Source of the DNA: Hyphomicrobiales bacterium
Lineage (GTDB): Bacteria > Pseudomonadota > Alphaproteobacteria > Rhizobiales > Beijerinckiaceae
DNA: 64,000 nt
Direction of reading: 5' to 3'
NCBI GenBank assembly: GCA_003963405.1
Contig: RXIY01000039.1
Location: 1-64,000 of the forward strand
Position 1 is the stretch's first letter, and the number at the start of each line of letters is the position of its first letter. Below the pieces are notes generated by a model. It was not told where the DNA came from and searched no databases. It was given only the letters and a program-made list of their open reading frames with translations. Made by a program: the position numbers and the translations under genes. This document shows positions 1 through 8,095 of this stretch, piece by piece.

Positions 1-629
1 GGAGCCTGATCCTCTCGCTTGTCGAGAAGACCTGCGACATCACGCTGAAGGAGCTTCAGGCGCAGCTTGTCGAACGCGGACATTGCTTCAGCATCGGCCC
101 GCTCTGGCGCTTCTTCGATCGGCACGACATCACTTGGAAAAAAAAGACCGCCCATGCGAGCGAGCAGGACCGCCCGGGCATCGTGAAGCGCCGACAGGCC
201 TGGTTCGACAGCCATGGCCACTGGAAAACGACGACCTTCGTCGCCGGATTGAGACTCTGTGGCCTGACGGCGCCCATGGTTCTCGACGGGCCGATCAACG
301 GCGTCTGCTTTCAGGCCTATGTCGATCAGGTTCTTGTTCCCACGCTCGCGCCCGGGGGATATCGTCGTGATGGACAATCTTCACAGCCATAAGGGCGCGG
401 GGGTGCGCAAGGCGATCGAGGCCGCCGGGCGACGCTGCTTTACCTGCCGCCCTACAGCCCCGACTTCAACCCGGTCGAGAAGGCCTTCTCGAAGCTCAAG
501 GCGCTCCTGCGCAAGGGCGCCGATCGAAACGTCGGAGCCTTGTGGAACAGGATCGGCGCGTTGCTCGACGAGTTCACGCCAACCGAATGCGCCAACTTCT
601 TCACCGCCGCAGCCTATGAGCCGCTTTGA
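1..629 (+). mobile_element. IS630-family transposase, broken remnant (5' end beyond window)
   Basis: The conceptual protein reads as an IS630 transposase across three frames. It begins mid-protein in frame 3 (SLILSLVEKTCDITLKELQ), passes KKTAHASEQDRPG and HGHWKTTTF, and ends with the family C-terminus LLYLPPYSPDFNP...AAYEPL before TGA at 627-629. Three lesions are visible. First, the segment normally lying between AWFD and the HGHWKTTTF block, with the first catalytic Asp (FIDET region), is missing in frame near base 213. Second, an extra G near 355 shifts the frame before GDIVVMDN. Third, a missing G near 430 restores the original frame. No terminal inverted repeats are recognisable. It cannot make an active DDE transposase. 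It marks the left edge of the accessory polysaccharide region. Confidence 0.88.
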
Positions 630-734
630 GAGGAAGCCGCTCTAATCCCCTGGATCAAAGATCTAGCCCAGACGTCAGCATCGTCCTCGGCTCACAATTG
701 AACGCGGTCGAAGGGTCCTTATAGACCATTACCC

Positions 735-905
735 GCCGGAAAATCCGCCCGGCGTCTTCGCCTCCGTGCCCGAACTTGAAGCCGAGATCGCACGCTGGAT
801 CCGCAATAAATCGGTGACGTCCTTCGTCTGGACGGGCCCCCAAAGGCGATCTTCGACAAGCTTTTGGAAATCCCGAACCTTCCGTCTGGCTCAGTGCACT
901 GGGCT
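735..905 (+). pseudogene. C-terminal scrap of a second IS630-type transposase
   Basis: Translation gives GVFASVPELEAEIARWI then SFVWTGP in one frame, and AIFDKLLEIP in another after a frameshift near 840. This resembles the C-terminal tail of IS630 transposases, where a VPELE-type helix and a FVWT motif precede a final short helix. There is no start codon, catalytic domain or inverted repeat. The segment sits between the larger IS630 remnant and the first glycosyltransferase, whose ribosome binding site (AGAGGAG) begins just after it. The assignment rests on motif resemblance only. Confidence 0.5.
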
Positions 906-932
906 CGTCGCGAAGAAAAAAGAGGAGTTTAA

Positions 933-2048
933 ATGAGTGAACTTCCCGTAATCCTGATTCTAGTGAATGCAAAGTCGCCGACAGGCGCGTTCGTAGCCGT
1001 TAGAAACATCGCGACGGTAATGAAGCGGCAGGCAAATATAGCTATCGTCGTGCCGGAAGATTCGCTGCTAACAAAAGAGGATTTGGCTGTATTTTGGAAG
1101 GTAATTAAAGTTCCGCTGATTGATTTAAGCAGGGATATCACAAAGGCGCCCTTCTATTTTTTCCAGTTGATAAGGGCTGCATTTGTAATCAAAAAATGGG
1201 CCGCAGAGCTGAGTGCGAAAGCTGTGCAAATCAATGATTTTTACTTGATGCATGGGGCGGCGCTGAGGTTGTTGGGTTATCGAGGGCGAATAATAACTTG
1301 GGTTAGAATACACCCCCGCAATTATGCAGGCCTTGCTGCGCCAATTCTTATGCGCTTCGCAACCCTAGCCTCAGACGAAATGGTTGTGGTTTCCAGATTT
1401 ATCCGAGAAGCTTCAGGTTTAGAGGGAAACTCAACTCTAATTTATGACGCATATCCACGCGACGCGATGCCGCAGCTTTCGAGTTTCTCGTCGATAGATC
1501 CGCCGAGAATAGTGCAGATTGCAAATTACATGGAGGGGAAAGGACAGCGTTTAGCATTATGTGCGTTCCTCAAAATTGCCCGCACTGTACCAACCGCTGA
1601 GATGCATTTTTACGGCAGTACTCTCGGAAACGCGAAAAATGACAGCTTTCTTGAGTCGCTTAAAACAATGTGCATATCGTCTGGGTTTCAAGATAGAATA
1701 TTTTTCCACGCTTTTTCTAGGGACTTTTCGGAAATGCTCTCGGGAGCCATTGTCGCCCTGACACTGTCGGAATCTGAGTCCTTTTCTATGACGACTCTCG
1801 AGGCTGGATTGGCTGGTGTCGCCGTAATCGCGACTAGATGTGGCGGCCCTGAGGAAATCATTTCTCCCGGTGAAACAGGGTTGTTGATACATGTCGGGGA
1901 CGTTGAATCGCTTGCCGAAAAAATTCTCTATTTATTGGAGCATCCAGAATATGCAAAATCTCTCGGACAAAAAGCGAAATGTACCTATCCGAAGAGATTT
2001 TCGGTCGAACGTTTCCGAGAAAAACTGGCGAGCAGTTATCGGTTATGA
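933..2048 (+). CDS. GT4-type (GT-B) glycosyltransferase
   Basis: Protein of 371 residues that probably transfers a sugar from a nucleotide donor to a lipid-linked oligosaccharide at the inner membrane. The C-terminal half has the GT-B donor domain: VQIANYMEGKGQRLALCAF near residue 190, then the E-x7-E type motif SESFSMTTLEA near 281-291, followed by VIATRCGGPEE and GETGLLIHVGD. The N-terminal Rossmann half starts VILILVNAKSPTGAF. The start is supported by AAAGAGGAG seven bases upstream of the ATG. The gene is visibly A+T-richer than the housekeeping genes downstream and uses many AT-ending codons, a sign of transfer. Donor and acceptor cannot be read from sequence. It is flanked by transposase remnants on both sides and by polysaccharide genes beyond. 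Confidence 0.9.
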   Translation: MSELPVILILVNAKSPTGAFVAVRNIATVMKRQANIAIVVPEDSLLTKEDLAVFWKVIKVPLIDLSRDITKAPFYFFQLIRAAFVIKKWAAELSAKAVQINDFYLMHGAALRLLGYRGRIITWVRIHPRNYAGLAAPILMRFATLASDEMVVVSRFIREASGLEGNSTLIYDAYPRDAMPQLSSFSSIDPPRIVQIANYMEGKGQRLALCAFLKIARTVPTAEMHFYGSTLGNAKNDSFLESLKTMCISSGFQDRIFFHAFSRDFSEMLSGAIVALTLSESESFSMTTLEAGLAGVAVIATRCGGPEEIISPGETGLLIHVGDVESLAEKILYLLEHPEYAKSLGQKAKCTYPKRFSVERFREKLASSYRL

Positions 2049-2092
2049 GTGGAAAACGTGAGAATGAATTCGGTTATAGTCCAGACTCGTAA

Positions 2093-2595
2093 CTAGTAGC
2101 TGACCGTTGCGGCGATGCAGACCGCGGCAAGGAAGTTCACTGCGTTGCGGTTGCGATATAGGAACGGCGAGAAGCAGTTAATCCAATTGTGGTCGGCCTT
2201 TGGCGGGATATTCGGCATGGCCCCGCCAGCCTCGATCTGGCGGCGAAGAGCGTTGCTCTCGTAGCCCTCGTCGCCGTGCAGAACATCGCAGGCGGGCATG
2301 TTTGCCAGAAACTCATCGCCGGCGTCTGCGACCTGGCCGCGCGTAAGCATGAAAGAGCCATGCCGGCATTTGACGTCGGTGAACGCGTGAATCTTTGTCG
2401 TGCGTCCGCCCCTCGATCGGCCGATTGCTTGGGCGCCTCCCCCTTGCCAACACTTGCAGAACGATGCCCATTGACTGCCAGTGAGTCGATGAGAACCTGC
2501 GTTCGCAGCCCTCCCGCTGAAGCGACCGCCTCGAAAAGCTCAAACCAAACGCCCTTGGCCGCCCAACGGACATAGCGGTTGTAGAGGTCTTCCTA
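2093..2595 (-). mobile_element. IS5-family (IS427-like) transposase remnant
   Basis: Reverse-strand translation gives pieces of an IS5-type DDE transposase in several frames. They are YNRYVRWAAKGVWFELFEAV with LIDSLAV (region of the first catalytic Asp), then NRPIEGRT in a shifted frame, then LTRGQVADAGDEFL and VLHGDEGYESNALRRQIE (second Asp region). The tail reads FSPFLYRNRNAVNFLAAVCIAATVSY: the stretch normally carrying the catalytic Glu (NAIERMF...RYDR type) has been deleted between two NRNA-like junctions. The 5' third is also missing. It is non-functional. It lies between the first glycosyltransferase and the GNAT gene. Confidence 0.85.
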
Positions 2596-2761
2596 AACCG
2601 TCGAAGGAGTTTTGCGTTATGTTGCGTAATTGGTTAAAGTCCGAGTATTCTTTTCTTTCTAAAAATTATCCTTCCGGTAGGAGGACTATTTGTTGCTGTA
2701 ATCTGGGAGTCTGACCAGCACAGGCCGGTAATCAAATTGAGTTGAGAGTCGAGAGGGTGCA

Positions 2762-3775
2762 ATGAACAAACCTAAATGGGTCGTCCGATCGGCGACGGGG
2801 GATGATGCGGCGGGCATTCAATCGCTTTTCAGAAAGGTTTTTCATTTCGACCGGGACGACTCGGCCTATTTTTGGAAATTCTGGAGCAATAACGATGCGC
2901 GGTCAATAATCACGGTCGCGGAGGCAGATGGGAGAATTATCGGTCACTGTGCGTTATGGGGCGCTCCGTTACGCATTGGCGGAGAGCGAGTTCTCGGCGC
3001 TCAGGCGGTAGACATCATGACGGACCCCGATTATCAGCGCCAGGGAATGTTCGTGGCGCTGGCCGAAGCGGCAATGGAATTGGCGGCAGAGCAGGGGATC
3101 GAATTACTGTATGGGTTCCCGAACAGCAATGCTTATCCTGGCTGGATAAATCGATTGGGCTGGACGCACTCCGGCAATGTGGGCATGTGGGTGCGGCCCC
3201 TCAAGCCTTCGAAACATAGGAGGATTCCTCCGGTTCTCGGTACGATGGCGGATTCTTTGTCGAACCTGATACCAAAGGGCAGCTCGCAGGGTTACGAGAT
3301 CGCTAACGAGGCGCCAAGTGATTGTGAATTGGATCGATTTCTTGACGAGTGGGGGGAGACTAGCCGCGTCTGTCAGGTGGATCGAACTCGCTCTAGACTT
3401 AGGTGGCGCTTCTCCCCCGAAGCAGGATTGAATCATCAGTGGATCTCAGTGAACGGATGCGGGGGCAAACCCCACGCAATTGCAACTTGGGGCGTCGATC
3501 CTCAAACCGGCAATGCTGTCTTATCCGAAGTAATGGGATTAAGTCTGGCCGCGCGGATCGGCGCCGTTAGTGCGGCAGTCGCCAATGCGGGGCGCGCCGG
3601 TCATCCAATTATGCTGTCTATCACGAATGACGAAGATTTGATTCCTGCGATGCGCAGATGCGGTTTTTTCCGATTCAAAGACGCGCCGTTTATTACCCGC
3701 CAACTCTCCCAGCGGACGTTCGGCGTAAACGCGCGCAAGTGGCGAATCCAAGCCTCTGATCTTGACGCCTACTGA
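2762..3775 (+). CDS. GNAT-family acyltransferase of the polysaccharide cluster (copy 1)
   Basis: Protein of 337 residues with an N-terminal GNAT fold. The acetyl-CoA pyrophosphate loop is visible as DPDYQRQGMFVALAE near residues 88-102, followed by GIELLYGFPNSNAYPGW, a signature of this polysaccharide-linked GNAT group. A second, more divergent GNAT-like half follows (about 190-330). Such proteins are usually predicted to acylate an amino sugar or an aminoacyl decoration of surface glycans, and the substrate here is unknown. The start has GAGAGGG just upstream. It is clearly paralogous to the gene at 11166-12197, sharing the order VLGxQxxD, DPDYQ/HPDFQ, GMxxxLA and FG/GF-PN-AY. No signal peptide is seen, so it is cytoplasmic. 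Confidence 0.82.
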   Translation: MNKPKWVVRSATGDDAAGIQSLFRKVFHFDRDDSAYFWKFWSNNDARSIITVAEADGRIIGHCALWGAPLRIGGERVLGAQAVDIMTDPDYQRQGMFVALAEAAMELAAEQGIELLYGFPNSNAYPGWINRLGWTHSGNVGMWVRPLKPSKHRRIPPVLGTMADSLSNLIPKGSSQGYEIANEAPSDCELDRFLDEWGETSRVCQVDRTRSRLRWRFSPEAGLNHQWISVNGCGGKPHAIATWGVDPQTGNAVLSEVMGLSLAARIGAVSAAVANAGRAGHPIMLSITNDEDLIPAMRRCGFFRFKDAPFITRQLSQRTFGVNARKWRIQASDLDAY

Positions 3776-3807
3776 CAGCGTGTAAACCTACACTTGAGGA
3801 CGCTTGA

Positions 3808-5529
3808 ATGCACAAGCTCAGAGTTGGTTTGATTACAGATAGCGTAGACGTTCCAAAATACGTGCAGCAATTTGTAATTTGGGCATCCAAACAAGAGTCT
3901 ATAGATGTATCCCACTTGATTGTCGTAAACAAAGTTGACGAAGACCATAGGGAAAATGCTCCCAAGCGGGATCATAAATGGAAATCTTTCCCGCGGCGGT
4001 TAGTCGAATTCGTCGAGCGGAGTTTGCTTGAGCGATACAATAATGGCATTCATGCAGACCATTTCGAACAGTGCGACATTTCTGCTCTGATTCCACATAA
4101 GATCGACGTCTCGCTCGGTACACATGCGGAATGTATCGGTCGTCCAGGTGAGATTGTATCGGCCGAATTAAGGGATCAAAACATTGATCTTTTTATTGCG
4201 TTTGACGGCTGCGATCTTCCACCCGGAATTGAAGATTCTTCGCGACTTGGGACGATCCGTCTACGGCTCAGCGACACGCATGCCACGCGGGAATGCCCAA
4301 GTGGTTTCTGGGAATGCTTTCACGGATGCGCGAAAACAGGATTCGTGATCGAGCGCCTGAACGCCTCAGCCGAACTGTTGGTGATCGGCTATGTCACGAC
4401 ACAGTTCTTTTACTCTCTCAATCAAGCATTTTTGGCGAGGAGGGCGAGCGAACGTTTAAAATATCTTCTGCAAGACATCGGTGAGCTTGGGCGCCTGCCG
4501 CCAGCGGAGCCCAAATTACCGTACAGCGGTCCGCTCAACGAAGCGCCGAGCATCTTCGTCTGGCTCGTCTATGGCATTAAGCTGGCTTCACGATTGCTGG
4601 GTTGGGCATTATCCAAGCTTCTCGGAATGCAGATGCGATGGAGTGTCCTGGTCATCCCGGAGGATTGGCGAGACGCCACTCTATATGAAGGAATGGTCAT
4701 TCGCGTCGAACCAGGTCGATTTCTGGCTGATCCGTTCCTTGTCAGTGAGGCTGGAAAAACATACTGCTTTGTTGAGGATTTCTCATCCAAGGAGAATAAA
4801 GCAAAAATAAGTGTGTTCGAGGTTGGTCCAGGCTATTACAGAGAACACGGTCCGTGCTTGGTCGAGCCGTTTCATTTATCGTTTCCATTCGTTTTTCGCT
4901 TTGAAGAAGACGTTTATATGATCCCAGAAAGTTGCGCCGCGCGGCAGATCAGGCTTTACCGATGCAAGAAATTTCCATGTGAATGGGAGTTAGATACGAT
5001 ATTAATCGACGATCTTTCCGCCGCTGACTCGATGTTGTTTCATCATAACTCGAGATGGTGGCTTTTAACGAATATCGACCGCTCCGGTCTGAATGACTGC
5101 GGGGGAGAATTGCATCTCTACTATTCGGATTCGCCCAAAGCCACCCGTTGGAACTCCCATCCGAAGAACCCGATCGTGTTCGATCCCGGGCACGCCCGTA
5201 ATGGGGGATGCGTGCATGATCAGAACGGCCGGTTGTACCGAGTCGCGCAGGCTCAGGGTTTTGATTTATATGGTCACCATACCTCTGTTTTTGAGATCAC
5301 TGAACTGACGGAGGAATCGTACAAGGAAGAACTTGTTACCGAGATCAGGCCGGGATTTAAGAAGAGCGCGCTCGGCACGCATCACATGTCCGCACTTCAT
5401 GGGCTGACCGTGGTCGATTTCGTTGAAAAGGTTCCACTTGCATCTCATCAATCGAGATTTGCGCTCCCTCGCCTTTGGCAAAGGCCCGACCGCGCGGTGC
5501 GAGCCGAACGGCCAGATTGCTTGTATTAA
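3808..5529 (+). CDS. Two-domain protein: formyltransferase-like N-terminus plus GINT1-like (GH43-type propeller) C-terminus
   Basis: Protein of 573 residues. Residues 1 to about 200 match the formyltransferase-like fold found in some polysaccharide genes: an opening LRVGLITDSVDVPKYV, DLFIAFDGCDLPPGI, and CPSGFWECFHGCAKTGFVI, corresponding to the usual GGPPGFWE region. The catalytic Asn-His-Asp set of true formyltransferases is not obvious. Residues about 277-535 match the glucosamine inositolphosphorylceramide transferase 1 N-terminal domain, a five-bladed propeller resembling GH43: FLADPFLV, YCFVEDF, PFVFRFEEDVYMIPES, DSMLFHHNSRWWLL, and GHHTSVFEI. The last 30 or so residues (after TVVDFVEK) look unlike the family and may be a junction with foreign sequence. 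GAGG lies ten bases before the ATG. The role is probably glycan modification, with the reaction unknown. Confidence 0.78.
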   Translation: MHKLRVGLITDSVDVPKYVQQFVIWASKQESIDVSHLIVVNKVDEDHRENAPKRDHKWKSFPRRLVEFVERSLLERYNNGIHADHFEQCDISALIPHKIDVSLGTHAECIGRPGEIVSAELRDQNIDLFIAFDGCDLPPGIEDSSRLGTIRLRLSDTHATRECPSGFWECFHGCAKTGFVIERLNASAELLVIGYVTTQFFYSLNQAFLARRASERLKYLLQDIGELGRLPPAEPKLPYSGPLNEAPSIFVWLVYGIKLASRLLGWALSKLLGMQMRWSVLVIPEDWRDATLYEGMVIRVEPGRFLADPFLVSEAGKTYCFVEDFSSKENKAKISVFEVGPGYYREHGPCLVEPFHLSFPFVFRFEEDVYMIPESCAARQIRLYRCKKFPCEWELDTILIDDLSAADSMLFHHNSRWWLLTNIDRSGLNDCGGELHLYYSDSPKATRWNSHPKNPIVFDPGHARNGGCVHDQNGRLYRVAQAQGFDLYGHHTSVFEITELTEESYKEELVTEIRPGFKKSALGTHHMSALHGLTVVDFVEKVPLASHQSRFALPRLWQRPDRAVRAERPDCLY

Positions 5530-6049
5530 TTTGGCGAAGCCGGGCGCCGGCGCGTGGCCGGAGTGTCCGGACCTCGGCGAAACCTGGTTGCTCGTGATAG
5601 TCTCGAAGGCGTCAGCCGCGCCGAAACTCGTGAATTGACGCCGCGTATATCAATCCCGTCGTGCTACATGACGCATTGTCGCCGAAGAGGTCAGACTGCG
5701 GCGGATCCGCGAGGAACTGGGAAAGGCGGAGGTCCGCCGAGCAAAGTTGAAAGCACGCGACGCTGACACAATACCGAGAAATAAAAGAGGGTCGACCTGA
5801 TCGATCGGGCACATACTCAAGACGCGATGATAAGTCGCCATGGTAGGATCCGGGTGCCGTTGTGTTTTCTTTTCAAACCCAGTGCTTGTCCAACCTCGGT
5901 CCCTCCAAAGAACTATCGATCACGTCGCTCTGCTTCGACCTGCAAACTTGAAAAGGCATGATTTGCGACATAACCTCTTGGTCGAAGAGGCGAACACGTA
6001 GCTGTTGCTCGGACTGAACTTTTGGGCGGTCATATAAGCTGGAGACAAT
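5530..6049 (+). other. 520-base intergenic region with decayed coding-like sequence
   Basis: No intact gene is supported. One frame from about 5423 to 5638 reads RDLRSLAFGKGPTARCEPNG onward and overlaps the end of the preceding gene in another frame. A second stretch, about 5682-5789, gives a charged helical peptide (VAEEVRLRRIREELGKAEVR) that ends at TGA without a convincing start. Both look like remains of lost genes, but I do not recognise a family. The last 40 bases hold a purine-rich ribosome binding site (CTGGAGACAAT) for the methyltransferase. No repeat or terminator stands out. Confidence 0.4.
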
Positions 6050-6913
6050 ATGACGGACGGAGAAAATAGGCCTACTATGCGCGAGTCCGCCAATGTTGAC
6101 GCCGAGACGGTGGCTTCATTCGGGGATGAATGGACGCGCTTCGATCAGTCTGCACTCTCGGAAAATGAACTCATCCGAGCCTTTTCGCTTTATTTTAAGA
6201 TATTCCCATGGAGCTCCCTGCCACAAAACCCTGAAGGTTTTGATATGGGCTGCGGGTCAGGCCGTTGGGCTCGTTTAGTAGCTCCTCGGGTAGGCAGGCT
6301 GAACTGTATTGATGCGTCTGAGGGGGCGTTGTCGATTGCGCGACGCACCCTGGCGAGTCACGAGAACGTCCACTTCTACCACGCGCTCGCCGACGCCGTC
6401 CCTTTGCGCTGCGCGAGCCAAGATTTTGGCTACTCGCTTGGCGTGTTGCATCATATCCCTGATACTGAAGCTGCTTTGCGCGCCTGCGTGGACCTCCTAA
6501 AGCCAGGGGCGCCGTTACTGATCTACCTTTACTATCGTTTCGATAACCGGCCGCTCTGGTTCAGTCTGCTCTGGCGCGCAAGCGAGGTAGTGCGTGCAAT
6601 CATTAGCCGGCTCCCCGGACCATTCAAGTCGTTAGCGACTGACGTCATTGCATTATTAATATACTTTCCGCTTGCGCGATTGGCGCTGCTTGGTGAACGT
6701 CTCGGCTTGCGGGTGAGAAACGCCCCGTTGTATTTCTATCGAGACAAGTCGTTTTACGCGATGCGTACCGATAGCCGGGACCGCTTTGGGACGCCATTGG
6801 AGCAGCGATTTACCCGCTCCGAAATCGATATGATGATGCAACGCGCGGGTCTGACTGACATCCATTTTCTCGAGGAAGAGCCATATTGGTGCGCCGTAGG
6901 ACGAAAGAGTTGA
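6050..6913 (+). CDS. Class I SAM-dependent methyltransferase
   Basis: Protein of 287 residues with a Methyltransf_11-type Rossmann core. Motif I is FDMGCGSGRWARLV near residue 64, the acidic motif II is NCIDASEGALSIA, and the post-motif signature is YSLGVLHHIPDTEAAL near residue 130, followed by LLKPGAPLLIYLYY. A hydrophobic stretch around residues 195-220 (VIALLIYFPLARLALLG) may associate with the membrane. In this setting it most likely methylates a sugar or a carrier-linked intermediate of the polysaccharide, an inference from neighbours. The start has GGAG eight bases upstream. The next gene follows almost without a gap, so the two are probably co-transcribed. Confidence 0.88.
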   Translation: MTDGENRPTMRESANVDAETVASFGDEWTRFDQSALSENELIRAFSLYFKIFPWSSLPQNPEGFDMGCGSGRWARLVAPRVGRLNCIDASEGALSIARRTLASHENVHFYHALADAVPLRCASQDFGYSLGVLHHIPDTEAALRACVDLLKPGAPLLIYLYYRFDNRPLWFSLLWRASEVVRAIISRLPGPFKSLATDVIALLIYFPLARLALLGERLGLRVRNAPLYFYRDKSFYAMRTDSRDRFGTPLEQRFTRSEIDMMMQRAGLTDIHFLEEEPYWCAVGRKS

Positions 6914-6944
6914 TTTGTCGCGTCTTGAATGGGGCCGTTTCTCG

Positions 6945-8021
6945 ATGAAGATATTAGCCTTGATGAAATATGGAGACAAAGCAGCTAGCACACGGCAACG
7001 CTTGCTCCAATATAGAGAGCATTTTGCTAGCCAAGGGATCGAGGTCACCTTCTCTCCTCTCCTGACCAACGAGTATCTCGAGCGGGCTTACGGGGGAAAC
7101 ACTCTCCCCTTTCTATCGATCCTGAACGCCTATCTGACTCGGGCTTTGGTGCTGTGCAACGCTAGCGCATTTGACCTTATTTGGGTTCACTGCGAGACGT
7201 TTCCATATATGCCCGGTTCACTAGAGCGCCTAAGCAAGCTAAGCGGCAAGCCGGTAGTATATGACTTTGATGACGCGATTTTCCATCAGTATGACATGCA
7301 CCCGAACCCAGTCGTTCGTCACGTTTTGGGCTCGAAGTTGCAGCCGTTGATGAGTGGATCTTCGCTTTGCGTCTGCGGCAACGCCTATCTGAAGGCCTAT
7401 GCTGACAACTTTGCCCGTCGCACTGTGATTGTTCCGACGGTCCTCGATACAGCGGTGTACAAGCCAGCGCCAAAGTGCCGAAATATCAAAGGGCCGTTGA
7501 CCGTGGGATGGATTGGCTCGCCGTCAACGTGGAGTTTCGTGCTTCCCTTCGTACCCCTTCTCCAACGCCTCGCTGAAGAACTCGATCTCGTCATTCGCAT
7601 CGTCGGCGCAGGGCGGCCCAGTGCGATGCCCTCACGGTTCGAGTTCCTGGAATGGGCGGAGGACCGTGAAGTAGCGCTAATCCAGGGAATGGATATCGGC
7701 ATCATGCCCCTCCCGGATGAGCCGTGGGCAAAAGGCAAATGCGGCTATAAGCTGATTCAGTACATGGCGTGCGGCATTCCAGTAGTCGCATCGCCGGTCG
7801 GCGTGAACGCCCATATCGTGGACGAGGGGATAAATGGTCACCTAGCGCGTGATGATCGAGAATGGGAGGCCGCCATTCGCCGGCTGGTGACAAGTGCAGA
7901 GCTCCGCAGTGCAATGGGGGAACGTGGTAGAAATAAGATTGTTGCTGATTACTCGTTGCGCACGCACGGGCCCCGTCTCGCGGCCATGTTGCGCGAGCTT
8001 GTTGGCGCTTCCTCGTCCTGA
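6945..8021 (+). CDS. GT-B glycosyltransferase (GT4-like)
   Basis: Protein of 358 residues from the ATG at 6945 (MKILALMKYGDKAAS). A TTG at 6915 in the same frame would add ten residues, but homologous proteins of this type begin at the KILAL strand, so I chose the ATG. It has two Rossmann halves. The N-terminal half includes DLIWVHCETFPYMPG and VVYDFDDAIFH, where the DDA motif resembles metal-binding motifs but is common in this GT4 subgroup. The C-terminal half has VGWIGSPSTW and MDIGIMPLPDEPWAKGKCGY, then YMACGIPVVASPVG near residues 247-285, the nucleotide-sugar domain. It acts in the cytoplasm on a lipid-linked glycan. The sugar is unknown. Confidence 0.88.
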   Translation: MKILALMKYGDKAASTRQRLLQYREHFASQGIEVTFSPLLTNEYLERAYGGNTLPFLSILNAYLTRALVLCNASAFDLIWVHCETFPYMPGSLERLSKLSGKPVVYDFDDAIFHQYDMHPNPVVRHVLGSKLQPLMSGSSLCVCGNAYLKAYADNFARRTVIVPTVLDTAVYKPAPKCRNIKGPLTVGWIGSPSTWSFVLPFVPLLQRLAEELDLVIRIVGAGRPSAMPSRFEFLEWAEDREVALIQGMDIGIMPLPDEPWAKGKCGYKLIQYMACGIPVVASPVGVNAHIVDEGINGHLARDDREWEAAIRRLVTSAELRSAMGERGRNKIVADYSLRTHGPRLAAMLRELVGASSS

Positions 8022-8095
8022 TTGCCGTGCTTGTTTCCGTTCAATATGCTTGCGAGACAGTATCCGGGATGTATCAAGCTTGATGGGCTGGTGAA

